This document shows, one piece after another, positions 1 through 9,145 of a stretch of DNA of 63,429 nt. Position numbers and translations under genes: made by a program. The DNA comes from Bacteriovorax sp. GTDB taxonomy: Bacteria > Bdellovibrionota > Bacteriovoracia > Bacteriovoracales > Bacteriovoracaceae. Position 1 is the first letter of the stretch. Each line of letters starts with the position of its first letter. The notes under the pieces are model-generated. The model saw only the letters and a program-made list of their open reading frames with translations. It did not search any database and was not told the DNA's origin. The stretch is from NCBI GenBank assembly GCA_014377485.1, contig JACMPM010000011.1, forward strand, positions 1 through 63,429, read 5' to 3'.

Positions 1-1
1 G

Positions 2-136
2 AATTTAAAAGTTGTCGATCTGCCAAGTGGAGCGAGTTCAGGATATTTTTTAAGACTTAATGGAAGCTATAAATTCAATAATACTGCCGGCTCAGCCGTC
101 ACGGTTAATGTTTATTATACTTCTAAAACAAACTAA
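2..136 (+). CDS. C-terminal end of an unidentified protein (5' truncated by the window)
   Basis: Only the last 44 codons lie in the window, open from base 2 to the TAA at 134-136. The visible part alternates hydrophobic and small polar residues (Ser, Thr, Asn, Gly, Tyr), a pattern common at the end of beta-rich exported or pilus-like domains, but no family can be named. The next gene is convergent and its stop lies four bases away. The call rests on the open frame and its composition alone. Confidence 0.5.
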   Translation, partial: NLKVVDLPSGASSGYFLRLNGSYKFNNTAGSAVTVNVYYTSKTN

Positions 137-140
137 AAAT

Positions 141-1187
141 TTAAGAACGAGTTGGTTGCGCCTTCGCATCGTTAACACGATTGAGGGCGTTCATGAAACG
201 AACGACAGGGAACATCTTTTTTAGATAATCAACGTTCAACATCCCTGTAATTCTGCCACTGTCTTCCATTTTGTATTCACCACAAAATTTAGCGTTACGC
301 GCCCCTTGAAAATCATCAAGAGAGATCGGGATATTGTATTCTTTGAAATAATTTACGATTTTAGATAAATCAACTTCCACTACTCCATTTTCAGCTTCAA
401 CACCTTCGACTTGCTCGAGGGCCTTTATTAAAAATTTCTCGCATTTATTAGAGATGATTAATTTCTTATCATCTTTCATTGATCTTTGAGCATTGAAGAA
501 AACCTGGAAAATTCTAAAAGTTTCGGGTTCTTTAATAATTAAATTTTTTGGTGAGCCTTCATCATCAAGTGCTACTTCAGTAATTTTTTCAGCAATCAAA
601 AGCTGGATGAACTCTTCTAGTTTTGCTTCATTCACATTGAAAATTTCGACAGCATACATTTTGAGTTTGCTGAGGTGGAGCATCCATTTACCATCTTTGT
701 TCTCGCTTAAACTTCTAAAAGTGAAAAATAAGAGAGAGAGTATTTTGACAATATCAGCGGATTGAAAAAATTTAAACTCGCCTGAAAATCCAATTGAATT
801 ATTCTCGAGAGCTTTAACTCTTTCATTACTTTTACGTAAGCGTTCGGCAAGCGTGTTAATTAAAGTTTTGAACCACGGGTTAAGCGCAGTCATTGTTTTT
901 TCTAGTGCAACAAAAGAAATTTCAATGATGTCTGTTTGAGTTATGGCCGCAGCAGATGCACTTCTTTTTTTAGAATCCGGATCAAAATACGACATCTCAC
1001 CCAGTACCTCGCCAGAGCGAAGAACAGCAAGCTCGATAAATCCTTTTCCTTTTGGACGGAACAATCGCAACTGACCCTTTTGGATAATATACATTGAAAC
1101 GGCATTATCCCCTTCGTTGAAGAGTATTTCGCCAGGTTGCAATGTCTTGATTCCAGATTTTTTTTGCGTCCCTGTTGCTTCTGCCAT
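141..1187 (-). CDS. Cyclic nucleotide-binding domain protein
   Basis: A 348-residue cytoplasmic protein with a CRP-type cyclic nucleotide-binding (cupin-like) domain at about residues 12-125: LQPGEILFNEGD opens the barrel and GEMSYFDPDSKKRSASA (63-79) is the phosphate-binding cassette, with the Glu and Arg expected for a cAMP or c-di-nucleotide ligand. The remaining 220 residues are not a CRP helix-turn-helix that I can recognise, so it is probably a signalling adaptor, not a DNA-binding regulator; a PATAN/DUF4388-like module is possible but unproven. It follows the thiolase gene on the same strand with 20 bases between them and may be co-transcribed. Confidence 0.8.
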   Translation of the reverse strand: MAEATGTQKKSGIKTLQPGEILFNEGDNAVSMYIIQKGQLRLFRPKGKGFIELAVLRSGEVLGEMSYFDPDSKKRSASAAAITQTDIIEISFVALEKTMTALNPWFKTLINTLAERLRKSNERVKALENNSIGFSGEFKFFQSADIVKILSLLFFTFRSLSENKDGKWMLHLSKLKMYAVEIFNVNEAKLEEFIQLLIAEKITEVALDDEGSPKNLIIKEPETFRIFQVFFNAQRSMKDDKKLIISNKCEKFLIKALEQVEGVEAENGVVEVDLSKIVNYFKEYNIPISLDDFQGARNAKFCGEYKMEDSGRITGMLNVDYLKKMFPVVRFMNALNRVNDAKAQPTRS

Positions 1188-1207
1188 TTAAATCCTTCTT
1201 AGATTTT

Positions 1208-2365
1208 TTATAGTCTTTCTAGTATAAGCGAAAGTGCCTCTCCACCACCAATACAAATTGCGGCCATACCATATTTTGCTTTCTTATTTTCCATTGCAGT
1301 CATCAATGTCACTACAATTCTTGTTCCGCTACTTCCGATTGGGTGCCCCAAGCTCACACCGCCACCATAAATATTTACTTTATTATGATCTAATTTTAAC
1401 TCTTTCATAGCAGCTAGTGCAACTACTGCAAAAGCCTCATTGATTTCGAACAAATCAATTTGATCAAGTTTAAGATTAGCTTTAGCAAGTGCCTTGTTCA
1501 TGGCCTCAATTGGTGCTGTCGTAAACCAAGTTGGGTTTTGAGCGTGATTAGCATATGAAACAATTTTAAATTTAGCTTGAGAACGATATTCTTCACCACC
1601 AAGAACAACTGCCGCTGCTCCATCGTTGATTGTCGATGCGTTTGCTGCCGTAATAGATCCATTTTTATCGAATGCTGGTTTCAGCGTTGGCATTTTTTCA
1701 AAGTTTGCTTTTCCTGGGCCTTCATCAATTGAAACAATAGTATCACCTTTTGGACCTTTGATAGTTACTGCTGCGATTTCAGAATTAAAAATTCCATCGC
1801 GAATCGCAGCTTGTGCTCTTTTAAAAGATTCAATTGAAAACGCATCTTGCTCTTCTCTATTTGAATATTTTGCAGCCGCTTCTTCAGCACAATTCCCCAT
1901 CGGACGATTAGTGTACACATCCCATAATCCATCTAGAAGCATTGAATCTTTCATCGATCCATCACCAAACTTAATTCCATTTCTAGAATTCATAATTAAG
2001 TGAGGTGCCATCGACATATTTTCCATCCCACCGGCAACAACAAGTTTATTGTCTCCAGCTAAGATAGTTTGGGCCCCAGTGATGATTGTTTTTAATCCAG
2101 ATCCACAAACTTTACCAATTGTCGTACATGGAACTGATTCTGGAAGACCGGCGAAGATTGCAGCCTGGCGTGCAGGTGCTTGCCCTACTCCTGAAGTAAT
2201 TACGTTCCCCATAAAAACTTCGTCAACTTTTGAAGCATCAATTTCTGCTTTCTTTAAAGCTGCTTCTATTGCCACTGCACCAAGCTTTGGAGCAGAAACA
2301 CCGCTCAAAGATCCCATAAAACTACCACTAGGTGTACGCGCGCCTGAAAGAATATAAACACTCAT
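1208..2365 (-). CDS. Acetyl-CoA C-acetyltransferase (thiolase)
   Basis: Condenses two acetyl-CoA, or cleaves 3-ketoacyl-CoA, in the cytoplasm. The 385-residue length is close to the 390-393 of the family. The nucleophilic Cys is Cys87 in KVCGSG, the catalytic His is His341 in GHPIGSSG, and the second Cys is Cys371 in CIGGGEA; the NEAFA motif is also present. Together with the acyl-CoA dehydrogenase, crotonase and 3-hydroxyacyl-CoA dehydrogenase found 2-5 kb further on, it completes a beta-oxidation or butyryl-CoA cycle, although it is separated from them by an unrelated gene. A good ribosome binding site (AGGAG) precedes the ATG. Confidence 0.93.
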   Translation of the reverse strand: MSVYILSGARTPSGSFMGSLSGVSAPKLGAVAIEAALKKAEIDASKVDEVFMGNVITSGVGQAPARQAAIFAGLPESVPCTTIGKVCGSGLKTIITGAQTILAGDNKLVVAGGMENMSMAPHLIMNSRNGIKFGDGSMKDSMLLDGLWDVYTNRPMGNCAEEAAAKYSNREEQDAFSIESFKRAQAAIRDGIFNSEIAAVTIKGPKGDTIVSIDEGPGKANFEKMPTLKPAFDKNGSITAANASTINDGAAAVVLGGEEYRSQAKFKIVSYANHAQNPTWFTTAPIEAMNKALAKANLKLDQIDLFEINEAFAVVALAAMKELKLDHNKVNIYGGGVSLGHPIGSSGTRIVVTLMTAMENKKAKYGMAAICIGGGEALSLILERL

Positions 2366-2475
2366 AAAGTCTCCTTTAATAATAAAAAATTTGAGTCATT
2401 AAAACATACTCAACACTCGTTGCAAACAAGGCTTTTAAGAGCTATATCTTAGGCTCTTTTTTCATTGGAGTTAAT

Positions 2476-2925
2476 ATGTTTTCTAGACTTGACCATGATA
2501 CCCCACCAGTACTTTTTCCAAAAGATTGGGCAGAGGGTTTAAAGCAAATTCTTTTAAATATTTACGGAGAAAAATGCATAAAAGACGAAAAGACATTTGA
2601 AGTTTATGGCTTTTCATACCCTACTGAAGTGCTTATGGTTATTTCATATGTAGGTCTGGATAAATTTGTTTCACCTATCACAATTTTTTTGTCGGCCGAT
2701 TTGGCAGAAAAGACAAAAACTGACGATATTATAAATGATATGTTTGACTCAGTTGGGGTCTTTTTTGATTCATACTTTGCTAAGGCTGAAAATCAAGATG
2801 AGATCTGGGATGATTACGTTTTGGATTGGGAGGAGACGGAGTTCGCTAAACTTCAATTCTTTTATAAGGTGACTAGGGAGAATATTGGGCTGTCGATTGA
2901 GGCGGATCTTTTGTTGGGTGAATAA
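2476..2925 (+). CDS. Hypothetical protein, 149 aa, acidic
   Basis: I do not recognise the family. It is a soluble acidic protein of 149 residues with no signal peptide or membrane segment; the middle (about 50-75) is hydrophobic and strand-like, and the C-terminal third is rich in Asp, Glu and aromatic residues. The start is supported by TGGAG five bases before the ATG. It is divergent from thiolase and convergent with the histone-like gene, from which it is separated by a strong hairpin terminator, so it is a single-gene unit. Confidence 0.7.
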   Translation: MFSRLDHDTPPVLFPKDWAEGLKQILLNIYGEKCIKDEKTFEVYGFSYPTEVLMVISYVGLDKFVSPITIFLSADLAEKTKTDDIINDMFDSVGVFFDSYFAKAENQDEIWDDYVLDWEETEFAKLQFFYKVTRENIGLSIEADLLLGE

Positions 2926-2950
2926 AATTAGAAAGAAATATAAAAAAAAA

Positions 2951-2966
2951 GGCTCCTGTGGGAGCC
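2951..2966. terminator. Bidirectional intrinsic terminator
   Basis: The stem GGCTCC-TGTG-GGAGCC is flanked by an A-run on the left and a T-run on the right, so it can end transcription in both directions. It sits between the convergent stops at 2925 and 2978, exactly where such a shared terminator is expected. Confidence 0.88.
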
Positions 2967-2977
2967 TTTTTTTTATA

Positions 2978-4126
2978 TTAATCATCAAACGACGGTTTAA
3001 CTACTTTAGTTTCAAATGCAATATCCTGATCATCATCTAATGCTTCTTCATCATCAAATGCATCAATTTCATTTTCATCTGTCTCGATATCAAGATCTTT
3101 AAGAACATGATTAAAAGCTTTATCATCAGCAAGATCATGAATAATTGTTTCGATATACTTCATTGGGTACTTTCGAACAAGTTCTTCAATGATTTTAGCC
3201 AGGCGGCCTTCAGATAAAATAAGTTCTTTCTTTTTAACGTCTTTCCACAATTTAATATAATGGTAGCGACAGTATCCACTAGTAGTAGACGGGTTATCAC
3301 AACCTCTTACTACACACTCGTCAGTGTCAATTTTAAAGAGTTCCATGCTTCTAATCGACGCGAACACTTCATCAATTGAGAAGTCTTCAGCAAGAGCTAA
3401 AATTTCTTCAGCAAGATTTTCTTTAATATCGTCATCCAGGCCAGATTTATTTTTCTTTCTAACTGGAATAATTTCTTCTTCGATGTCTTCATCAAAAGTC
3501 ATTTTAACTTTTTTTGGTGCACCGGTTTCGAAATCATCATCCCCTTCATCTTCTTCGCGTGGTTTTTTATTGGCTTCTTCTTCTTGTTCTTCTTCGAAGC
3601 TGCTTCCGCCTTTTTTACCTTTCGCTTTGAGTAGTTCTTTTTCTTCTTTCTTAGTTAATTTTTTAGCTGGTTTTTCAGGAACCACTTTTTTAGCAGGCTT
3701 TGCTTCCAGTTTTACTGGTGCGGCCTTAGGTGCTTCTTTCTTTGAAGTCATCTTTACAGCTTCAGCTTTCTTAGTTGTTTTTAATTCAACTTTTGCAGGA
3801 GCTTTGACTTTCATTGGTGCAGGTTTTTTCACAAGGCCTTTTTTAATAGCAGCTTCTTTTTTGACAGCTTTGTTGGCCACAGCTTTTTTAGAAGCAGCAA
3901 TTTTATCATGAATTTTTTTCTGAATATTTTTTTGTGGAGCTTTAGCTTTTACTGTTGCTTTTACCACTGGCTTTTTTGCAACTAGTTTTGCGACCACTTT
4001 TTTAGCAGCTGGTTTAGGAGCAGGCTTCGCGGCCGACTTCGCAACAACTTTTGTAGCTTTTTTAGCAGGGGCTGCTTTTTTTGCAGGAACAGCTTTTTTG
4101 CTGGCCGGTTTTGCAGGCTTCTTCAT
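2978..4126 (-). CDS. Histone H1-like Lys/Ala/Pro-rich protein with C-terminal Cys/His motif
   Basis: Residues 1 to about 170 are a low-complexity tail of Lys, Ala, Pro and Val (repeated AKK and KKP units) like bacterial histone-H1 homologues, so nucleic-acid binding is likely. A very acidic linker (about 175-225) follows. The C-terminal 150 residues are a folded, acidic domain containing C-x4-C-x9-C-x2-H (Cys271, Cys276, Cys286, His289), a possible zinc site, then KLWKDVKKK. I chose the ATG at 4126 because TGGAGA lies eight bases before it; a TTG at 4156 would add ten residues and has a weaker AAGG. Its position between thiolase and acyl-CoA dehydrogenase gives no functional hint. Confidence 0.8.
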   Translation of the reverse strand: MKKPAKPASKKAVPAKKAAPAKKATKVVAKSAAKPAPKPAAKKVVAKLVAKKPVVKATVKAKAPQKNIQKKIHDKIAASKKAVANKAVKKEAAIKKGLVKKPAPMKVKAPAKVELKTTKKAEAVKMTSKKEAPKAAPVKLEAKPAKKVVPEKPAKKLTKKEEKELLKAKGKKGGSSFEEEQEEEANKKPREEDEGDDDFETGAPKKVKMTFDEDIEEEIIPVRKKNKSGLDDDIKENLAEEILALAEDFSIDEVFASIRSMELFKIDTDECVVRGCDNPSTTSGYCRYHYIKLWKDVKKKELILSEGRLAKIIEELVRKYPMKYIETIIHDLADDKAFNHVLKDLDIETDENEIDAFDDEEALDDDQDIAFETKVVKPSFDD

Positions 4127-4201
4127 ACCAAGATTCTCCAATAATTTTTTTATCAATTAAATACCTTCGCGTTAAATCAAGTCAAGTAACTTAGATCACT
4201 C

Positions 4202-5347
4202 TTAGACTTCTTTTAGTTCGTTAGCAGCAATGACTATTCTCTGAATTTCAGACGTTCCTTCGTAAATTTCAGTGATTTTTGCATCTCTGAAATGGCGCTC
4301 AACCGGATACTCTTTGCTGTATCCATTTCCACCCAAAACTTGAATCGCCTTAGTTGTAATAGACATACATGATTCGGAAGCAAAAAGCTTGGCTTGGGCC
4401 GCTTCTTTTGCATAAGGCAGCTTATTATCTTTTAAATAACTGGCATTCATAACCAAAAGTCTTGAAGCAGCAATCTTGGTCGACATATCTGCCAGCATAA
4501 ACTGAATTGCTTGTAACTCACTGATCGGCTTTCCAAATTGAATGCGTTGTTTAGAATAATTTTTTGCGTATCTAAAAGCCGCTTCAGCAATCCCCAAAGC
4601 CTGAGCAGCAATTCCAATTCGTCCCCCATCGAGGGTAGAAAGAGCTACGCCGAAACCTTTTCCAGCGACTCCAATAACGTTTTCTTTTGGAACTTTTACT
4701 TTATCGAGCCAAATCTGAGCTGTACTTGATCCTTTAATTCCCAATTTATCTTCAAGCTTTTGAACACTGAAGCCTGCAGATTTTGTTTCAACAATAAATG
4801 CTGTAATCCCTTTGTGATCATTGGTCTTGGTCGTTTTGGCCATAACTATGGCCAAGCCAGCGTCTCTGCCGTTGGTAATCCAATTTTTTACTCCAGAGAG
4901 TTCGTAGTGGTCGCCTTTATCCTCGGCAAACGTACTTAGTCCACCTGGATCTGAACCCGCATTTGGCTCTGATAAGCAAAAGCATCCGATCATGCCACCT
5001 GAAGCGAGGGACGGAAGATATTTTGACTTTTGTTCAGCAGTACCAAAATTGAGTATAGGCCACATGCAAAGTGAGGTATGAGCTGAAATTAAAACTCCAG
5101 TTGAAGCACAGCCTCGAGAAATTTCTTCGACTATAATGGCATAAGAAGAATAATCCATTCCCGCCCCGCCGTATTCTTCCGGAATATATGACCCCATAAA
5201 ACCATTTTCAAAAAGTTTATTAATTAAAGCCTCGGGAATTTTCCCATCGTGATCAATAGCGTGAGCTAAGGGGGCTACTTCTGAATCAGAAAATTTAGCT
5301 ACGAGATCACGGAGTTCTTTATACTGTGCTTCGAAGATCGATTGCAT
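4202..5347 (-). CDS. Acyl-CoA dehydrogenase
   Basis: FAD-dependent alpha,beta-dehydrogenation of an acyl-CoA, passing electrons to electron-transfer flavoprotein. At 381 residues it has the size of short/medium-chain family members. Visible family motifs include CFCLSEPNAGSD, the substrate and FAD-binding stretch around residue 125, LGGNGYSKEYPVERHFRDAK near the C-terminus, and the catalytic base Glu363 in YEGTSEIQR. It is the last of three genes of an operon (hydroxyacyl-CoA dehydrogenase, crotonase, this gene), 15 bases after crotonase. Chain-length preference cannot be read from the sequence, but the neighbours favour C4. Confidence 0.94.
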   Translation of the reverse strand: MQSIFEAQYKELRDLVAKFSDSEVAPLAHAIDHDGKIPEALINKLFENGFMGSYIPEEYGGAGMDYSSYAIIVEEISRGCASTGVLISAHTSLCMWPILNFGTAEQKSKYLPSLASGGMIGCFCLSEPNAGSDPGGLSTFAEDKGDHYELSGVKNWITNGRDAGLAIVMAKTTKTNDHKGITAFIVETKSAGFSVQKLEDKLGIKGSSTAQIWLDKVKVPKENVIGVAGKGFGVALSTLDGGRIGIAAQALGIAEAAFRYAKNYSKQRIQFGKPISELQAIQFMLADMSTKIAASRLLVMNASYLKDNKLPYAKEAAQAKLFASESCMSITTKAIQVLGGNGYSKEYPVERHFRDAKITEIYEGTSEIQRIVIAANELKEV

Positions 5348-5362
5348 TTAACAAATCCCTGG

Positions 5363-6166
5363 TTATTTACCAATAAATTGTGGAGCTCTTTTTTCTACAA
5401 ATGCCATAGTCCCTTCGCGCATATCTTCCGAAGAAAAAATGCCTGAAAACTGACGCTTCTCTAGCTGTAATCCTTCAGTGATGGTTAAGTCAATACCTTC
5501 ATTCATAACTTTTTTTGCAATTGAAACGGCAAACGGAGAATTAGAACTTACGGACTTGAGAGTTTTAGTTGCCGCTTCCAACATTTGCTCTTTTGTAGCA
5601 AATGTTCTGAGAACTAATCCCATGCTACATGCTTCTTCTGCATTTACATTTCTACCGGTATAAATCATTTCTTTCGCACGATTTCTTCCCACTAGTTTTG
5701 CCAGACGCTGAGTCCCGCCAAATCCTGGTATAAGACCAAGTTTAACTTCCGGCTGACCAAAAATACCGTTATTAGTCGAATAAATAAAATCGCAACTCAT
5801 AGCGATTTCGCATCCTCCCCCCAAAGCAAAACCATTTACACAGGCGATCACTGGTACTTGAAGTGTTTCAAATAAAACCGTCACTTGTTGCCCCAAATGA
5901 CCAAAAGTGTAAGCATCACTTGGAGTCATGTCACTCATCTCAGCAATATCGGCCCCTGCAATAAAGGCTTTTTCTCCTGAACCAGTAACAATCACACCTT
6001 TGATGGCAAATACTTCATCTTTCTTAATTTCTAATAGCAGCTCTTTAAGTTCACTCAATAATTCAACATTGAGAGCGTTTAATTTGGTCGGGCGATTGAT
6101 GGTTATAACACCAAGGCTGTCTTTTACTTCATAGTTAAGTGTATTCCAATTTCTATTTGTATTCAT
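5363..6166 (-). CDS. Enoyl-CoA hydratase (crotonase family)
   Basis: Hydrates 2-enoyl-CoA to 3-hydroxyacyl-CoA. The 267 residues contain the crotonase oxyanion-hole stretches ([11 protein letters not shown] near 70-80; [15 protein letters not shown] near 112-126) and the second catalytic Glu in [20 protein letters not shown]. The ATG has AGAGGA four bases before it and overlaps the end of the dehydrogenase gene by 14 bases, so translation is probably coupled. Its neighbours are the enzymes before and after it in beta-oxidation or the butyryl-CoA pathway. Confidence 0.94.
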   Translation of the reverse strand: MNTNRNWNTLNYEVKDSLGVITINRPTKLNALNVELLSELKELLLEIKKDEVFAIKGVIVTGSGEKAFIAGADIAEMSDMTPSDAYTFGHLGQQVTVLFETLQVPVIACVNGFALGGGCEIAMSCDFIYSTNNGIFGQPEVKLGLIPGFGGTQRLAKLVGRNRAKEMIYTGRNVNAEEACSMGLVLRTFATKEQMLEAATKTLKSVSSNSPFAVSIAKKVMNEGIDLTITEGLQLEKRQFSGIFSSEDMREGTMAFVEKRAPQFIGK

Positions 6167-7007
6167 AAAATCCTCTTCCTGATTTGCGCCCCATTCTTCC
6201 CGCTAAAACATATTTCTTTAAAAGCGGACACGGACGATATTTTGTATCTCCTAAACCTTCATGCAAAACATTCATAATAGCCAGACAAGTATCAAGTCCT
6301 ATAAAATCTGCAAGCTCCAATGGACCCATTGGCTGATTGGTTCCCAGTTTCATGGCCTGATCGATGTCCGAAATACTAGCGACACCTTCATAAAGAGCGT
6401 AAACCGCTTCGTTGATCATTGGCATAAGAATTCTATTTACGGCAAACCCTGGAACGTCGTTGGCACGTACAAAAACTTTTCCCATTTTTTCGGCTACAGC
6501 TGCTACCGTATTAAAAGTTTCATCTGAAGTCTCTAAACCTCTAATCCCCTCAACCAGTTTCATCACTGGAACTGGATTCATAAAGTGCATTCCCGCAACA
6601 AATTTTGGACGACTGGTGACTGCTGCAATTTCAGTAATTGAAATGGAAGAAGTATTGGTTGCCAGAATTGCGCCTGGTTTTGCCACTTCATCAAGCTCTT
6701 TAAAGATATCGAACTTAACGATTTTATTTTCTGTAGCAGCTTCAATTAATAGATCACATTGAGACAGACCGGTGATCTCATTGACCGGCGAGATATTTTT
6801 CATGCAATTCTTTGCCGTGATTGCATCCCATTTACCTTTATCTGCACCTTTATCGAGCTGCATCTGGATAAAATCCATGCCCTTCTTTAAACCCTCAGAT
6901 GAAACATCGAAAAGTTTAACTTGGTAACCTGACATTGCCGCTACTTGGGCTATTCCGCGGCCCATTTGCCCTGCGCCAACAATCCCAATACTTTGGATAT
7001 CTTGCAT
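6153..7007 (-). CDS. 3-hydroxybutyryl-CoA dehydrogenase
   Basis: NAD(P)-dependent interconversion of 3-hydroxyacyl-CoA and acetoacetyl-type CoA. The Rossmann motif [11 protein letters not shown] starts at residue 8; the catalytic His141 and Glu153 lie in [14 protein letters not shown]; the C-terminal half carries the dimerisation domain signature [17 protein letters not shown]. Length 284 is standard for the stand-alone HBD enzyme (not the fused FadB type). It is the first gene of the operon leading to crotonase and acyl-CoA dehydrogenase and is divergent from rpsT. Confidence 0.94.
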   Translation of the reverse strand: MQDIQSIGIVGAGQMGRGIAQVAAMSGYQVKLFDVSSEGLKKGMDFIQMQLDKGADKGKWDAITAKNCMKNISPVNEITGLSQCDLLIEAATENKIVKFDIFKELDEVAKPGAILATNTSSISITEIAAVTSRPKFVAGMHFMNPVPVMKLVEGIRGLETSDETFNTVAAVAEKMGKVFVRANDVPGFAVNRILMPMINEAVYALYEGVASISDIDQAMKLGTNQPMGPLELADFIGLDTCLAIMNVLHEGLGDTKYRPCPLLKKYVLAGRMGRKSGRGFYEYK

Positions 7008-7174
7008 AAAGTCCTCGCTACATTAAATTTATTAAAGGAAATCGACCTAATGATACAAACCTCAAGCAAGTTTCACAAATAAAACCTTGCCAACTTTTCC
7101 AAATTAGAATAAAAAATGAATCTCATTAAAGTTGCTAAATGCAAAAAAAAGAATATCTAACGGTAGGAGTTATT

Positions 7175-7438
7175 GTGGCAAACCACAAATCATCAGAAAA
7201 AAGAGCAAAACAAGATATCAAGAAAAATCTTGTAAACAAAACTAACGAATCAAAAATGAAGACTTCTGTAAAAAAAGTTAGAGATGCAGTTACAGCTGGT
7301 GACAAAACCGCTGCTGGTGAATTCTTTAAAGCTGCTCAAGCAGAACTAAGAAAACTTGCAAAAACTGGAGTTATTAAACTTAACACAGCTGCAAGAAGAA
7401 CTGCTCGATTAGCTGCTCAAGTTAACGGCGTTAAATAA
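7175..7438 (+). CDS. rpsT: 30S ribosomal protein S20
   Basis: Ribosomal protein S20, which binds 16S rRNA in the small subunit. The start is the GTG at 7175: it gives the family N-terminus (M)ANHKSSEKRAKQD, has AGGAG five bases before it, and yields 87 residues, the usual length. An open frame continues upstream to 7139 but would add 12 residues never found in S20. The rest is the expected Lys/Ala-rich three-helix bundle ending LNTAARRTARLAAQ. It is a single-gene unit ended by the hairpin at 7472. In many bacteria rpsT lies near holA, as it does here. Confidence 0.96.
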   Translation: MANHKSSEKRAKQDIKKNLVNKTNESKMKTSVKKVRDAVTAGDKTAAGEFFKAAQAELRKLAKTGVIKLNTAARRTARLAAQVNGVK

Positions 7439-7471
7439 TTTATTAAAATCGCAAGATTTTTTTATATAATA

Positions 7472-7495
7472 AAAGCCTCCATTGATGGAGGCTTT
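7472..7495. terminator. Intrinsic terminator after rpsT
   Basis: AAAGCCTCC-ATTGAT-GGAGGCTTT forms a nine-pair stem followed by TGTTTTTT. It lies between the convergent stops of rpsT (7438) and the holA-like gene (7513) and, with A residues on its left side, may serve both. Confidence 0.9.
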
Positions 7496-7512
7496 TGTTT
7501 TTTGTAATTGAA

Positions 7513-8445
7513 TTATTTTAACGTTTCCAATCTTAGGCGATTTACTAAAAAGAGATCGCTAGATTTCGATAGAATTTCTAGCTCAGAAAAAAATCCCAAA
7601 TAATATTTCATAATGTCTCGATTGAGCTTCTCGCTCATATCTAAAACCGTTTGATCATATTTTGAAAGTTTTCCCTTTGATCGCAATTCTTCTGGAAAAA
7701 GAATTTTAGTTATATGACTTTGCATAAACAGTGAGAGGGTTCTCATCCATTCATAATCTATTTCTTTTTTAAGAATTTCTACGAAGAATAGTTTAGGCGC
7801 ACGATGAAAGAGATCGATAAGTTCAAAAAAATCCCAGCGCTCTTTTGTTACTAGTTCTTGTAAAACTTTGAAGTTAACTATTCCCTCAGGGAAATTCATT
7901 TTAATAGTATCAATCAGCCAAAAAAAAGATTCAAAATTATGCTCTAGATTTTCCAGGGCAAATCGAGTGACTGTTCCGTCTAAATTAATATCGCGGGCCT
8001 TCTGGCAAAATTGCCATAGTTTGGCGCCTTCCCAGAATCGTGGAAGCTCCAATTCAATTGCTTGAACTTTTTTATTTTTGGCAAATGGAAGGAATTGTTT
8101 TCCGGACTTGGTGAAAAAGAGAACGATTACACGCTCCGACCAATCAATGTCAGTTTCACATAAAAAATCCAGCGAACTCGAAGGAATTGTTTCGGCATTC
8201 ATGATTAAAATGGGGTAGCCACCCCCAAAAAAAGATAAATTTACAAAATGTTCTTCGATAAAATCGCGTGTGACGTCACTGCCAGAATAGAGAGAGAATT
8301 TTAATTCTTTTTTCGGTAAGCGATCAAGGATCACTCTTTCCAAATATGGTTCATCAATTAAAAAAGCATTTATTCCGAATTGTTTAGGATCAATAGATTT
8401 AGGATATTTTTGGATAAAATCCCAAGGAAGAATTTTAGAAAGCAT
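7513..8445 (-). CDS. holA: DNA polymerase III delta subunit-like protein (divergent HolA)
   Basis: Predicted delta subunit of the clamp loader, which opens the beta clamp. The 310-residue sequence is divergent: it keeps the AAA+ -like N-terminal half (FSLYSGSDVTRDFIEEHF..., then FGGGYPILIMNAE and VIVLFFTKSGK) and a helical C-terminus (WMRTLSLFMQSHITKIL...) but, as usual for delta, no Walker A site. The strongest support is context: it overlaps the stop of lptE by 11 bases, the same lptE-holA order as in enterobacteria, and is next to rpsT. No other candidate function fits as well, but homology is read by eye only. Confidence 0.75.
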   Translation of the reverse strand: MLSKILPWDFIQKYPKSIDPKQFGINAFLIDEPYLERVILDRLPKKELKFSLYSGSDVTRDFIEEHFVNLSFFGGGYPILIMNAETIPSSSLDFLCETDIDWSERVIVLFFTKSGKQFLPFAKNKKVQAIELELPRFWEGAKLWQFCQKARDINLDGTVTRFALENLEHNFESFFWLIDTIKMNFPEGIVNFKVLQELVTKERWDFFELIDLFHRAPKLFFVEILKKEIDYEWMRTLSLFMQSHITKILFPEELRSKGKLSKYDQTVLDMSEKLNRDIMKYYLGFFSELEILSKSSDLFLVNRLRLETLK

Positions 8446-9112
8446 TTAAGACAACCTGTTTAAAAGTTTGGGCGGCTTGATAACAAGTATCTTGCAAACT
8501 TTTATCGAATATCCCTTTGTTTTTTACAAAATTTACTTCTCCCGGAGCAGTGGCAGTATTGGTTGGACTCGCAACCCTTGCAAAGTTTCCACTTAAGTTA
8601 ATTGTGTCTTCTAAAACAATTTTCGGATGAACTTTAATCATTCGCCCTAGATCACTGGTGAATAGGGCCAGCTCTTCAGGGGATGGACGTTTGATGAGGA
8701 TGATTCTCAAAGCAAAATTATAAGTGGTTTGCACGGGGTAATAAAACGGACTTCGATTTCCAATAGATTTTGAGATATCGCCTTCGGTAAATAGAGTCTG
8801 AGTAGTTTTGACGACATCGTTGTAATGATCTTTCGATTCAAGAATACCGATTAAAACTGCGTCGGCATTTTGATTGTCACCGCTAATCACTTTTAATCCG
8901 GTATAATCGTTTAGGGCCAAAGTTATTTCTTTTGTCATTGGCGCAGCAAGTTGCGGGAGCACTGAGCGATTGATAAACATTGGCACAGATACGGTTCTAA
9001 TATCATAACCAATCAAAGGGTTATTATTAGTATTAAAATGATAACCTGAGCAACTCGTCAGAGAAATCATAGCTAGAATTACAATAGAAGGATAAAAAAA
9101 TCGCACTTTCAT
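8435..9112 (-). CDS. lptE: LPS-assembly lipoprotein LptE
   Basis: Outer-membrane lipoprotein that plugs the LptD barrel and helps insert lipopolysaccharide. A signal peptide of about 20 residues ends in the lipobox LTSC with Cys21 as the lipidated residue, followed by SGYHF, the typical LptE start of the mature protein. The middle has the family pattern of paired strands and helices (SVPMFINRSVLPQLAAPMTKEITLAL). At 225 residues it is slightly longer than the E. coli protein. It overlaps holA downstream and is divergent from the DciA-like gene 33 bases away. Confidence 0.85.
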   Translation of the reverse strand: MKVRFFYPSIVILAMISLTSCSGYHFNTNNNPLIGYDIRTVSVPMFINRSVLPQLAAPMTKEITLALNDYTGLKVISGDNQNADAVLIGILESKDHYNDVVKTTQTLFTEGDISKSIGNRSPFYYPVQTTYNFALRIILIKRPSPEELALFTSDLGRMIKVHPKIVLEDTINLSGNFARVASPTNTATAPGEVNFVKNKGIFDKSLQDTCYQAAQTFKQVVLNAF

Positions 9113-9145
9113 AACCCCAATGCTACCCTAAAAAGAAGAATATTT

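Noticed and set aside
1626-2357. Two open frames opposite thiolase
   Set aside because: Shadows of a highly conserved gene; no ribosome binding site and no plausible protein.
3324-3911. Long open frame opposite the histone-like gene
   Set aside because: It is the antisense of a Lys/Ala-rich low-complexity region, which gives Ser/Phe-rich open frames by composition; no start signal or protein-like pattern.
7087-7115. TTGCCA-N17-TAAAAA as the rpsT promoter
   Set aside because: The spacing is right but the -10 is poor; position before rpsT is suggestive, not enough to annotate.
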